Shown here in pieces: positions 42,346-53,445 of a DNA stretch of 60,720 nucleotides. Numbering within the stretch: position 1 is the stretch's first letter; each line of letters opens with the position of its first letter. Location: the NCBI GenBank assembly GCA_049999765.1, contig JBNGIQ010009382.1, positions 223,794 to 284,513 on the forward strand, in the 5' to 3' direction. Made by a program: the position numbers and the translations under genes. Origin of the DNA: Phaeoceros laevis (Eukaryota; Anthocerotophyta; Anthocerotopsida; Notothyladales). The notes under the pieces were generated by a model. That model ran no database searches and was not told the origin of the DNA. It was given only the letters and a program-made list of their open reading frames with translations.

Positions 42346-45300
42346 ATGGCTATGTCCTTGTCGCTACGATTGTCGCTCCCCCTTCGAGGAGCTGCCTACA
42401 AATCACTCCCAAGACCATTTACAGCAGCAGTCAGGAAGCTCTTTCCACGACAAGCCTTACAGAATAGCAAAGCTCTCCCGGCTGAGAGAGCGCCGCCACA
42501 GGCATCTCTCTCACCCCTTGGGAACTGGCAGGCAGGCGGATCTCCGACTAAACCAATTGTGGTACTAGGTTATTCGCTGTGTGGCTTACTCGCTACGCAT
42601 TGATAGTTCTGAGCATATGCATTTGATGTTTGACGTTGGACTTGGTTCCTTGGTTTTGCGGCAGGAGGAGCGGAACTTGGAGGAAGCCGTTCTCGAGGCA
42701 CATCTTGTTTGCATGAAGAAGGGGTTTGGAATTGACTGGATTGACAGTTGTCACAAAGCTAATCTCTCCTCAGATGTAGCAGTATTTCTGGAAGAGGCAC
42801 ATGTCAGGTCCCCTGAGCTGCCGAGATTTTGCCCTTCTCGTTCTGTGAGACACCATCACCATGTGGTCTTTTATTTAAAAAACTCTTGTTTGCTGCGGTC
42901 CCTGTTTTGCTACTGCTCAGCGTTCCATTTCTCCGTTGGTCAATGCTTCCTACTGTTAGTGCATCTTATGGGGTTTTCTATGTTGGTCAGGTGACCGATG
43001 AGCAATTTACCTTGTTCCGAGTTATGAAGTCGTCTGGCATAAACTACGACGAAATTCTTCTGATCTCATGGGTGGCGAAGCTGCCATTAAGTGAGGTGAA
43101 GACCATCCGAGACAAGGTGCTGGCTCCGATAGCGAGCTGCAGGTACCTTCTTGCCCCCTTTTATTGAGAAGTTGCATGTGGACTGAACCTGTGTTGTCGC
43201 AAGGCTCATTACTAGGGGTTGCAGGTTATCGAAGTCGGACCCTCTCCTAGGACATGTGGCCTTGCCGGAGAGCTCCTCAGTAATAGAGGAAGGAATTGAG
43301 CTCATTGGAGTTGGAGAGCAGAACATTGTGCTGGGATATTACCCTAGTGTAGGTAGTCAAACGCCAAGGTCACCTCAACCTGTTGGCATGGCAGGATTCA
43401 AGGATGTAAAGATCAGCCAAGTATCAGAAACTAAGGTCGACGCTGGTGGAGGTGATCTTCAGAAGCATTCCCCATCAAGAACAAAGGACCAGCTCGTTCC
43501 CGACAGACAGCTCAGTGATTCTTTTGAAGCATTGGATCGCCTTGTTCAACAGGGTTCTTATGTTGGTGTACCTGTCTTTTATCGTCTTATAAAGCAGTTC
43601 ACTGCAAGGAAGGATTTGGTAGGTGGAAAGCGTGTGCATGCCCTTGCTGTCAAAAGTGGGTATGGGTCGAATGCGTTCTTGGCGAACCACCTAATTTGCA
43701 TGTACGCTTATCATGGGAAACTGGAGGAAGCAATGCAGGTCTTCAGGAAGGTGATGTCACCAGACTGCTACATGTGGTCCTCTATCATTTTGGCTCATGC
43801 ACGCCATGAACAGCCAAAGGCTGCAATCAAACTCTATCGCAACATGAGAGACTCAGCTGTGAAGCCAGACAACCATATTTTTGGTGCAGTTCTGAAAGCG
43901 TGTGCTGGGGCATCTGATTTGGCTTTTGGCAAGGAGGTCCATGCTCATGTTTTGGGCAGCACACTTGAACCCGATATGTTTGTTAACAGCTGCCTGGTGG
44001 ACATGTATGTTAAATGTGGAAGCATACATGATGCTCGCACAGTATTCAACGGGTTACCTAGCCGAGATGTGGTCATTTGGAACTGCATGATTGCAGGATA
44101 TGCTCAGCATGGGCTTTGTCAAGAAGCCCTTGATCTTTATGCAGATATGCAAGAAGAAGGCATGTGCCCAGCCAGTAGTGTTACCTTTCTCTGGCTGCTT
44201 CAAGTATGTGGCAGCTTGGGAGATTTAAGGCAGGGGAAGAACTTTCACGCACAGATCCATCAAAGAGGACTAGAGGCTGATCTTGCTGTGAGTAGCGCCC
44301 TAGTCTGCATGTACTCGAAGTGTGGGAGTCTGGAAGATGCACGCAGAGTGTTTGACAAATTGCCAACCAGAGATGTGGTGACATGGACTGCAATGATTGC
44401 AGGATACACTGAGCATGGGCAAGGTCAGGAAGCACTTGCTCTTTATGCAGCTATGCAGCAGAATGGGATGTGTCCAGCCAATAATGTCACGTTTGTGTGC
44501 CTCCTCCGAGCATGCACTAGTGTAGGGGCTTTGCATCAGGGCAAGCAGCTTCATGCACAGATTCGGCAGAGAGATCTGGAGGCTGATGTGGTTGTTGGCA
44601 CCTGCCTGGTGGATATGTATGCAAAATGTGGGAGTTTGGAAGCTGCACGTGCAGTCTTTGACAAGTTGCCCACGAAGGATGTGGTGATATGGAATGCTTT
44701 GTTGAACGGGTATGCTGAACACAATAACAGCCAAAGAGCGATCGAACTGTTTAACGAGATGCAGCAGCAACATGTCGAACCGGATGCATCTACTTTCGTT
44801 TCTCTTCTGGTAGCCTGCAGTCATGAGGGGCTGGTGGATGAGGGTGAAGGTTTTTTTAAAAAGATGGTGGAGGATCATGGCATTATGCCCACTGTGTCTC
44901 ACTATAATTGCATGGTTGACCTTTTTGGGCGTTCAGGGTACCTGCATCGGGCAGAAGATATGTTGCGAGCTATGCCATTTGATAATGACATCGTGGGGTG
45001 GACATCTTTGCTGAGTGCCTGCAAAAGTCATGGGGACATAGAGCGTGGAAGGCGATGTTTTGATCGAATTATTGCAGCAGAACCTGGAACCGCTTCTGCA
45101 TATGTGCTTTTAGCAACTATCTATGCAAATGCTGGCAGGTGGCGGGATGCACATGAAGTAGAAAGAATGCGAAAGCTTGCAGGCGCAAGGAAGAAAGCTG
45201 CTGTGGCCTGCATTGAAGTGCAGAGCAAGGTACATGAGTTCACTGTAGGGGAAGAGAAAGCCGACATGTCGTCGAAGCTGAGGAGCGTAAATTTGAGGCT

Positions 45301-45595
45301 TAAGGAGGAAGGGGGCCATGTACCACAAACTGAATTGGTGCTGAATGCAGTGTCGGAGTCGGAAAAGGAGCATGCACTGTGCGGACACGCAGAGAAATTG
45401 GCACTGGCCTATGGTCTCATGAACACACCCGATGGGACTACACTGCTCGTTACCAAGAACCTTCGAATGTGCAATGACTGCCACAGTAGCACCAAAGTCA
45501 TGTCTCTCTTGGAGAAGCGGACTATTGTAGTTCGAGATGCACACCGTGTGCACCGTTTTGTGGAAGGCTCTTGTTCATGCGGGGACAGGCACTGA
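42346..45595 (+). CDS. PLS-class PPR protein with DYW domain ending in DRH
   Basis: Predicted organelle RNA-editing factor. The long exon 43225-45595 carries the PPR array (VVTWTAMIAGYTEHGQGQEA, GTCLVDMYAKCGSLEAARAV), E motifs, and a DYW domain with HAEKLALAYGLM...CNDCH and C-terminus GSCSCGDRH. Three upstream exons join in frame by consensus sites: 42346-42561 (mitochondrial/plastid targeting-like MAMSLSLRLSLPLRGAAYKS), 42665-42802 and 42991-43142, giving 958 aa. Exons 2-3 encode a non-PPR region (EEAVLEAHLVCMKKGFGIDW; FRVMKSSGINYDEILLISWV) that I do not recognise. The PG box is absent (ARKKAAVACIEVQSKVHEF). PPR-DYW identity is firm; the upstream exons are inferred, and exon 1's donor is weak. 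Confidence 0.85.
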
Positions 45596-45835
45596 GTGGC
45601 TGGCGCTGTGGAACACAGCGGGCAGGTGCTGCAATGTGGAACCGCAGTCGACGAGCGTAGCACGAATGCAGGCACCTGAACATAAAGCAGTCAGTTGACA
45701 CGTCATCACAGTCAAGGTTTTAGAGCATTCCTGTTGGCAGCAGGCGACGAAGCCAAGTGGCAGTGGGGCTTAGTGCTGCCCTGGCGCGTCGTAGTTTGAG
45801 GGCGAGGGTGTGCGACGTGAGGTTTGGCTGTGGGG
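45596..45835. other. short intergenic spacer
   Basis: About 240 bases separate the PPR stop from the next same-strand start codon. No distinct feature is seen. Confidence 0.4.
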
Positions 45836-46778
45836 ATGGCGGTGTCCTCTCGGAATTCGCCTGGCTTTGGGAAGCGGTGGCACCTGGTGCTACACCATGC
45901 TCTGCGTCTCGGGAGGCGAATGTTACTGCTGTTCTTGCTGCTCTTCTTGTCACCCGGGTTGGTGGTCATCGTCCCTTTGGTGGCTGTTGCCTGCGCAACT
46001 CCAATCAGCGTGGTCGTGCTGGTTTACGCCCACCTGCCTAGTGTGTGGGGCCATGTCCGTCCCTACATCTTCCAGGAAGCTTTTGAGTTTGAACAGGAGA
46101 AGCTTGCACCTTGCATGCCGGTGGAGCCGGAAACACCAGCTCATGAGCCATCCGGAACGGTTAGAAGCAAGGTACCCGAAATTGTCCCTTGGCCGGTGTC
46201 TCCTCCGTCCCCAGCCTCCGGCTATTTGTCTGCAGAGGACATATCAGACCTCAAAGAAGGCATCAGCCAGGACAAGTATCCGGATCCGGGTTCACCACAG
46301 TTCGCACTTCTTGCAGACCATGAGGAGAATATGACTTGGGGTGGAAGGACGTGGATGCAAGAAAGTCTTGTGTCCTCGGGTTCAACTTCTCCTTCGTACT
46401 ACAGTGCCAGCCCTTCGAGGAGTCCCCACACGGGTCAGGTGTGCAGGTTTCACCATTTTCCCTGTCATTTTGTTCAGTGGTAGCTCTCACCCACTGGCTG
46501 GTGGGTTGTGTCGTGTGTGGGTCTCAGTAACAAAGGTTTGATGTTCTGGATGACAGGATGAAGCTTTGGCCAGGAAGCTCCGCAAAGATGTTGTGGGGCT
46601 CAAGAGATTCGTGGGGGACAAGAGTTCATCACAAGGCCCCCTACTCAAGGAGATAGAAGATCTCGGGACATTTCTGGGCATCGATCTGCCACTCACTGAG
46701 GCTTCCACTAGTGACTTGCGCAGGGCAAAAGAATGCTTGGATTTGTTGAAGCTTGTGGTGGGTGTCCAGTTCCGGTGA
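45836..46778 (+). CDS. uncharacterised membrane protein
   Basis: Two exons (45836-46438 and 46557-46778) joined in phase 0 give 274 aa. After a basic N-terminus come two adjoining hydrophobic segments (MLLLFLLLFLSPGLVVIVPL, then VACATPISVVVLVYAHL), which suggest a hairpin or two-pass membrane anchor. A Pro/Ser-rich, acidic soluble region follows, with SAEDISDLKEGISQDKYPDP, and a helical C-terminus (ALARKLRKDVVGLKRFVGDK; LRRAKECLDLLKLVVGVQFR). I do not recognise the family. The splice sites (CAG/GTGTGC and GACAG) are good and both exons are in frame. Confidence 0.65.
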
Positions 46779-47473
46779 CTAGTAGGTCTGATCATGTACA
46801 TACATATGCCACACACAGATACACAGCCCGCCTTCGTCGTCACCGACATGGGACTATTGTGCAGCACTGGAAGGTGCGCAAAGCATGCTGGATTCCTGAG
46901 AGCTCGAACAGGAAGGGTGAGGTTGTATGTATTCTCGTGATGCAGGTGACAAGCCCTTTGTTTTAGGACCCTGCTGCCCAGGACAGGATTTTTAAGGATC
47001 TCGCGGAGTTTGGCTTTCCTGGGGTTCGTGGGATGGAAACGCAGAGGAGTGTGTTGGATGGAAGTTTTTGTAGGTCTTGTTTCTTCAACAGTTGAACAAC
47101 AAAAAATTGCACATTCTTTTCCCTTGGTCTGGCTTGCAAATTATGACAAGTTTCCAATTCTATCAAATCTCAATCGAAGATCCGGTGCCGTCTTATAGGC
47201 CTAGTATGCCTCTCTCTCTCTCTGAGTCGCTGTGAAGTAGTAGTAATCTACATGTCATGAAATCTAAAATCTAAGATTCTAAAGCAAGCAGGCCTGCCAT
47301 GAAAAAATTGCGATCCAGCAGTTGACACGAAACTACCCTGCCACGCAGTTTGTCTATGGACTGTTGCGCCTGGAAGCCTGCTGAGCTCATTATAAACTCC
47401 ACGGATGGATCGCCTCTTCGCTTCCAGATGAGACAAAAAGGTGTAAGCAGCCAAATGGTAGCAAGCTAGCGGC
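46779..47473. other. intergenic, no gene seen
   Basis: About 700 bases between convergent genes. It contains a short CT run near 47207-47223. No recognisable coding region. Confidence 0.4.
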
Positions 47474-48019
47474 CTACTTTGTGCGGGGCTTCTGCTGGAC
47501 GCGATTGCCCTTCACCTCGATGACGCCAAAGTCCCTGTTGTCGTCGCCCCTCCACCGCACCTCGCCGTCCAGGACGTAACCACAGGGCGTGAAGTAGTTG
47601 TCGATGAGGTAGAGCAGCCACTCGACGTAGTGGTAAAACTTCTCGCCCTCGTCCCAGACGAGCGCCGTGCCGTCCTCATTGGGCACCCACTGGCACCACA
47701 GCCCCGGCTGAGGGGACGGCGGGCTGTTGGGGTCGATCACCGTCGGGTCGTCCACGCCCCCGCTGGCGCTACCGTTGTGCTCCGCGACCTGGTCGTAGCC
47801 GTGGACGGGAGAGTTGAATCCGTCGACGTCGTCCCCGCCCTCCAGCGGCATGTACCACTCGCCCTCCACGCCATGCCCGTCGCCCACCCCAGCCGGAGGC
47901 GGCTCGGTGCACCGCTTCATGTGCCGCGTCACGCTGAACCTGGTGAGGAAGTCGCGGTCGGCCTCGCTCAGCGGCGGCGTGATCCGGAACCCGCCCTCGA
48001 ACCTGGTGTTGTAGCCCAT
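47474..48019 (-). CDS. intronless homologue of a bacterial/phage protein family of unknown function
   Basis: GC-rich frame of 181 aa from the only plausible ATG (the frame is open upstream but has no further ATG). The N-terminus GYNTRFEGGFRITPPLSEAD and the C-terminal half (QPGLWCQWVPNEDGTALVWD; EKFYHYVEWLLYLIDNYFTP; CGYVLDGEVRWRGDDNRDFG) match a pattern I know from hypothetical proteins of about 150-190 aa in bacteria and their phages (PGLWCQWVPTEDGT...WDGGEKFYEY.EWL.YLI). A loop rich in Gly/Asp (about residues 45-100) is variable. The function is unknown, and there is no signal peptide or membrane segment. Horizontal acquisition or contamination are the main explanations; flanking plant genes on the same contig argue against simple contamination. 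Confidence 0.75.
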   Translation of the reverse strand: MGYNTRFEGGFRITPPLSEADRDFLTRFSVTRHMKRCTEPPPAGVGDGHGVEGEWYMPLEGGDDVDGFNSPVHGYDQVAEHNGSASGGVDDPTVIDPNSPPSPQPGLWCQWVPNEDGTALVWDEGEKFYHYVEWLLYLIDNYFTPCGYVLDGEVRWRGDDNRDFGVIEVKGNRVQQKPRTK

Positions 48020-48815
48020 TGTGGACGCAATGCGAGGCTCAGCGAGCGAGCTCGTCGATTGATAGCGCCGCCGCCGCTGATGCTGGTGCGCTGGCTCGTT
48101 GGAGGAGGGAGTGATGATCCTGGCTTGCTCGGTCGGAGGCTGCTTCAATTGCAGCCGGCTTGAGCGTCCCAATACTGGGATCGATTCTTATGTATGTCTG
48201 CGGGTGAGATGCAGCCAGGCGGCCCCGCCAGCCTTGACGAATATGATCTGTCTGTACCGGAAGTGAACATCCCGTGATTTGGGCTCGTTTCCACGCGCGA
48301 ATGGCGCTGGGCCGACAGTTAAGCATACGTCCCCTGACAAAGATGCCCTGGCGCCACTGTGTGGGTGTACTCATCGCTTCATTTTTCGTGAACCCTGCCG
48401 CCTGCAGGGCGTGCAGGCAGACAAGGTTGCTGCCGCCGGGCCCCGGAAGAAAGAAATTAGTCTTGCCAACTCATTTCGTGGCCGTAACGGTGGGTATCAG
48501 GTGACCCCATTTTAACGTCTTTTCACGACTCCCTGGGGCCCTCACCACGAAGCTGCTGCCTCGCCGCAGCCATCCGCAGCCATCGCCGTGAAACCGATGA
48601 AGCTGCCGGGGGGCCCTTCTGTAAACTTACCCTGCTCATCGCTGGTTTCTCCCATCTGCCATCACTCCGAGCCTGCTGCTAGCCATAGCTGCCTTGCTGC
48701 TTCGCTTCCGCTCTGACCTATCCCCCTGCCGGCCACACCATGAGCAGCACGCCACCCTGCCTTACCTCGAGGATGCAGATGGACAAAAAACGAGCCACAG
48801 GCAGCCACTAGGACC
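48020..48815. other. upstream region, no gene seen
   Basis: It includes the likely promoter of the bacterial-like gene. Short frames only. Confidence 0.35.
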
Positions 48816-49130
48816 GGAGAGGAGGCAGCCACCGGGGCTTGGGCTCACGCAGCCACTGGGGCTGGGGATTTCAAAGCAGCCACTGGGGCTGGGGATTTCA
48901 AGCAGCCACTGGGGCTGGGGATTCCAAGCAGCCACTGGGGTTGGGTACTGAAGCAGCCTCAGGGATTGGGGAGGAGGCAGCCAATGGGACTGGGTACTGA
49001 AGCAGCCGCCGTGCTGCAGCCATTGGGGCAACAGACATCAAAGCTGCCTCCTCTGGGGCTGGGGAGGAAACAGCCACCGAAGCTGCCTCCTCTGGGGCGT
49101 GGGCACTCAAGCAGCCACTCGGGCTAGGGG
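48816..49130. repeat. imperfect minisatellite
   Basis: About ten variant copies of a unit resembling AGCAGCCACTGGGGCTGGGG with ATTTCAA or similar spacers. The first copies are regular with about 25-28 nt period (48840-48945) and the later ones diverge. Open frames on both strands (QPLGLGIS / IPSPSGC) are by-products of the repeat. Confidence 0.8.
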
Positions 49131-50790
49131 GGAGACACACAGGTGCCTAAGGGTAACTCGAGGGTGAAGACCAAGATGCTCTACAAATGTTCCTTTGCAC
49201 ACTCTACAGCTGGGGAGGGGGTTTCACCTCCGAATTAATTGCAAGCTTCTCTCTGTATACCACCTTCCCATCCCCCTTCACGGCCTTTCATTTGCTGCAA
49301 GTGTGGTCCAGCTGTGGCCCGACCAGCACCCAGTAAATACTATTGAATAATCTATCTATCCTTCCGCTGAGCTCCACTTCTTATTATCGCCCTTAGCCAA
49401 CAGAAGAAGAGCCGCACTATATGACCTGTGCCGCAAAACAAACTACATTGCTTAGTTCGACAAAGTACCGTCGGAGGGATGCACACCCAAATCTGAAGTC
49501 AAATCACATTCGCTCACATAGTGGCACAAGTTGCCCACGATCAAAGACCGTTACCAAGATTTCAATCCGTCAACTAGAGCTCGTACAAAGACATAGCATT
49601 AGGCCTTTCAAATTGCCTTTTTTTACCTCACGATTTAGATATTTGTTCGATTTTCTCTTAATCAACCTTGAAGTTCGCTCCAATCATGAATGCTAACCCT
49701 AGAGCCGGCTAGGTCTTTTGGTGGCCGAATTACCCAGCCCCAAGCCCTACCTTGTGGCGCTTGACTGTGTCCTTAACTAACTGCATGCTGGGGTTACGTA
49801 ACTTCGATAGTTAAGATTTGGCTAGTGGTTTGGCGAGGGTTAGTTTAGTGAACGGAACAGATACGAGGGCCGGCATTCCGTTGGGGAACGGAACGGGGTC
49901 ATAAGCCACCGTTGCTGTAACTTGCGACTATCAATTGCTCATGGAGCTTTGGTCATGGGGGAGGCTTGCATTGTGTCTTGTCCTCGACCCGGCAGCAGCT
50001 CGGCGGGGGTGCCGAGCTGGATACAGTGATCGAGCAGTATGCCTGCTTCAGGGCTGCGACATCGCTGGGGCGTTGGGAGGTCATCGTGTGGCGGCGCGGC
50101 TGCTTGAAACCTCCATCCCAAGCAGAGGGTGGTCGCCACCCTGGTGCTTGGTTAGGTTAGGACGATAGTTGGTTCTGCATAGAGCCTTTCCGGTGCCACA
50201 ACCTAGCCTATTCAAAAATAGAAAAAGAAACTATCATGCTCGGGTTCGAGTTGAAAGGTAGCCTAATCCTAAGAAGAGCTGGGGACTATCTTAGGTTTTA
50301 ATAGGAACAAAAGTTATGGCCTTAACCCTTTTTCGACGAAGATGCTTAAAGCACCTAACAAGTTTCATACACGTTGGGTTGCCCTTGTCCCCATTAAGCC
50401 GAGCCACCTGGAAGTACCAAACTAACTCACCAGAAACCCAAGTTACAAACTAGGTGAGTTAGATTTTAACTTCATATTAACCGTAGATTTTAATTTCCGG
50501 GTGCTCGTGGTGCCCTATGTCTTTGTGGTGCCCTATGTCTTTACCTATCTTTAGAAATCCCTACTTCCCGCTAACAGCAATTGCACACAGTCATGCAAAT
50601 CCTTGTAAAAAGCAAACAAGCGATCATTCTCATGACAAAGCAAGAGGTCGATGCCCTATCTTCTACAATTGCTTGCATGAAGTTGTCAGCTAGCCGTAGC
50701 CCTAATATAAGCCCTAATAGAGAAAATCGAGCAAATATTTAAATCGTGGGATATGCGTTAGCATGCGTAGGTGTAGGCATAGGCGCCACC
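49131..50790. other. AT-rich unassigned sequence
   Basis: No gene is recognisable. AAGAGCCGCACTATA near 49406 recurs near 54012, on the other side of the integrase-like element. A 15-nt duplicate GTGGTGCCCTATGTC lies near 50508 and 50525. Confidence 0.35.
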
Positions 50791-50905
50791 ATGCCTTGTG
50801 CCTGACCTAACCTCCCAAGCGAGTGCATGCCCGGTGCCTGACCTAAACTCCCAAGCTAGTGCATGCCCGGTGATTGACTTAACCACCTAAGCTAGTGCAG
50901 CTCTT
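50791..50905. repeat. 38-nt tandem repeat, about 3 copies
   Basis: Units like TGCCTGACCTAAACTCCCAA followed by GCTAGTGCATGCCCGG recur in tandem; the last copy is diverged (TGATTGACTTAACCACCTAA). Confidence 0.7.
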
Positions 50906-50973
50906 GGCTCACTCATATCGACTTGGACAATGTCACAACGCTCGCGCACGATCGCTCATGATCAAGCCAACGT

Positions 50974-51221
50974 GCTTTTAATCCTTAAATCATCATCCTA
51001 CCGGCTAGTTCGTTTCTAAGTTAACTACCGCACCCTACGTAAGGCAAGACGGGTTTAGGACACCACATGTTGTCATGGCATAACTGGGAAGAAAGTTAAC
51101 CCATATCCCATCTTGAAAACTAAAGTTGGTTAGCTCTTCCAAAAAGCTTTAGGGTTAATTCATGTTTCCGGCACCGTGGGTATGTGCGAAACTTTAAGGC
51201 TAGCCAGTCTTTTAGATTATC
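50974..51221. repeat. direct repeat A flanking the integrase-like element
   Basis: Contains TAAGTTAACTACCGCACCCT, GGTTTAGGACACCACATG, and TAAAGTTGGTTAGCTCTTCC, then TTTCCGGCACCGTGGGTATG. The same blocks recur in the same order and orientation at 53446-53845. Confidence 0.75.
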
Positions 51222-51648
51222 GTAGGGAACTATTAAATTATTCCTGTACTTTTTTCTAGGACAGATAAAGCAATAGCATGAAGAATGAGGAATGAGGAAT
51301 GTTACGTGCTATACCGAGTTGCTAGAGCCAATGGTGGAGGCCCAGAGCCACTGGTGGAGGCCATGAAAAGTCCAAGGGAAGGCCATGGTTGAGATGTCCC
51401 TAAGGAATAAAATAAGGATCTCATCTAAGATTGTTGAGATGTGCTTAGGAATTATAACTTAAAGGACCTCATCTCATCCAAGGTTTTTGATACAACAGTG
51501 TGGTGAAAGTATCAGTGCCAGTAATAATATGTTATGGTACTTTATCATGTTAAATCAGGTCGTGATCAAATCATGTAGTAGTATTTCGAACGTAACACTG
51601 CCTGCTAAAATCAGGCGGTAGGAGAAGTGTACTATGCCTCCACCCGAA

Positions 51649-52936
51649 TCACTCATCTAGAGCTGCTTGTAAATATCGTTTGACAAACAATAGCTGGGGA
51701 TGTTCCTCGACATCTATGTGCTCAATGTGATCTGCCAACGGAGTGTTGCTATCTTCTGCATAGGCACATTCTTGGGACAAAGCCAAGTGCAATCTAAACT
51801 TGACAGTGAGTTCCACGTCCAGGCTGTCATTGTCTTGGCCGCCCAACTGCTGCAACCCAAGTTGGTAAGCCCGATCTCGAGTTGCATGCAAATGCTCAGT
51901 TTGGATGTCTTGTGCACTTATCTCAAGGTTGAGCTCGTCTTGTAGAAACCCTTGCAGTTCATCATCATCTTCAAAGTCTACAATTGCATTAGGCTGCCCA
52001 TGCTGATATGTTGGGGGTAAGATCAATCCATGTTCCCTATCCACAGGTTGAAAGCTTGTGGCTGGAATATGGCCCTAGAGGCCGATATGTGCCATGTTCG
52101 TTGATTGTCCTCAAGTGCTCTATGTCATTGAAAGTTCAAGTGTTGAAAACCCAGTTGTAGACACTCCGTTGAACTGCAGGTAACACAACTTGCAATAAGC
52201 TTGACCTGCATACCGAATACAGAAGACAATAAGAAACTTGACAAGCTGGCCCCGGCCAAAAAAGACAACTAAGCAGCTAAGAAAGACAAAAACCTGCCAA
52301 AACACTTACTTGTGTAGACCATCTGCGGTGTTTAGAGATCTTTCTTGAGTGAGCTGCTTCAAGGCACTTCGAACAATAGTAAAAGGTCACCTTCTTATGG
52401 AGTTGCCCCCAATAAGCCTCAATTCTCTGGTTATGGACTGAAGGTCCTTGAATAAAAGACCCCACACCACGTGCAACTTCCATATCTTTGCGGATCAGGC
52501 CATGCTCTACTGCCATGTCAGACCGCATCCGTTGAGGATGCCCAAATTTCCGAATTGCTTTACGATACGCACTATATAAAGTTGAAGCTCGTTTGTTTGT
52601 TGTTACGAGAATGTAGACGACGAAATGGGTCCCTCCATCAATGGCACCGTGAATTCTAATTCCCCAAGGTGCTAGCTTATCATAGGCTGCGCAGCCTATG
52701 ATCATGATAAGCTGGCACCTTGGGGACAATATTGTCCACATGCTTCTCGTTATGCGATAATCGCACATTAATGTGCGATTGCGATTATACGAATCGGGTT
52801 TAGGGGCTTTCCAATCCGCTATGAAGGGCTTTGCTACAGACATATGTTGGAGGTGAGAAATGGTAAAATTGCTTCCTTGACGGTGGAGATATTGGAAGCT
52901 CAACACAAGAACCATGTTCGAGGTCTGTTCGAACAC
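51649..52936 (-). mobile_element. integrase-core (DDE) domain gene, transposon-derived
   Basis: Exon 52936-52310 (donor CACAA/GTAAGT) and a downstream frame 52074-51649 join in phase 0. The translation has a retroviral-integrase-like core: YDKLAPWGIRIHGAIDGGTH (first Asp in AIDG), RSDMAVEHGLIRKDMEVARG (second Asp in RSDM), and PSVHNQRIEAYWGQLHKKV (catalytic Glu in RIEAYW). This pattern is seen in integrase-core proteins widespread in animal and fungal genomes. Its upstream part is degenerate and no ATG is visible, so the copy is probably broken. A C-terminal EQD-rich tail follows. Direct repeats A (50974-51221) and B (53446-53845) flank it. Confidence 0.68.
52662..52725. repeat. 64-nt imperfect palindrome inside the integrase-core frame
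   Basis: CCCCAAGGTGCTAGCTTATC at the left pairs with GATAAGCTGGCACCTTGGGG at the right around GGCTGCGCAGCC. The open frame runs through it, reading PRCQLIMIIGCAAYDKLAPW. Confidence 0.8.
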
Positions 52937-53079
52937 TGCGAGGCCAAGTTGTTCGAGAGTCGAAAATTATGGTTCTAGAGGTGGAATTTGACAGGGAGAG
53001 AGGAAAAATGGGCAGCAATTCTGACGGGTGACTCAGTGTTGCGCACGGGCCTAAAGAAAGATGCACGCTGGCGGGATGC

Positions 53080-53125
53080 AAGAGATCAAGCCCGCGGGAT
53101 GCAAGAGATCAAGCCCGCGGCTGTG
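53080..53125. repeat. 23-bp tandem duplication
   Basis: GGGATGCAAGAGATCAAGCC occurs twice in succession with a 23-bp period. Confidence 0.8.
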
Positions 53126-53201
53126 CACACATTGATTGCGTCATGGCATACAATCTGGTGTGAGGAAGTATCAAATCTTGTAATGCGTGGAGCTCTTTAA
53201 G

Positions 53202-53393
53202 TGCTTGAGTGTGCACGAGTGCAGCTTGGTATACTAATAAGAATGTCAAGCATTCCACGCTCATCAAATGCTTGAGTGCGCATGAGTGCAGCTTGGTATA
53301 CTAATAAGAATGTCAAGCAGTCCACACTCATGAAGTGCTTGAGTTTGCATGAGTGCAGCTATGTATACTAATAAGAATGTCAAGCATTCCACT
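53202..53393. repeat. 67-nt tandem repeat, three copies
   Basis: Copies start at 53202, 53269 and 53336. Each contains TGCTTGAG, GAGTGCAGCT and ATACTAATAAGAATGTCAAG with few differences. Confidence 0.88.
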
Positions 53394-53445
53394 TAGTGTT
53401 CAGGGTGGCAGCCAAGATGTACGGCCTCTTGTGAGAGGGAGGAAC

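Noticed and set aside
47630-48163. 177-codon plus-strand ORF
   Set aside because: GC-rich antisense of the bacterial-like gene; no known motif.
48694-49140. Repeat-encoded ORFs on both strands
   Set aside because: The open frames follow from a minisatellite of unit length near a multiple of three; no evidence of protein selection.
53202-53393. CRISPR-like array
   Set aside because: The repeats are contiguous 67-nt units without unique spacers, and the genome is a plant's.
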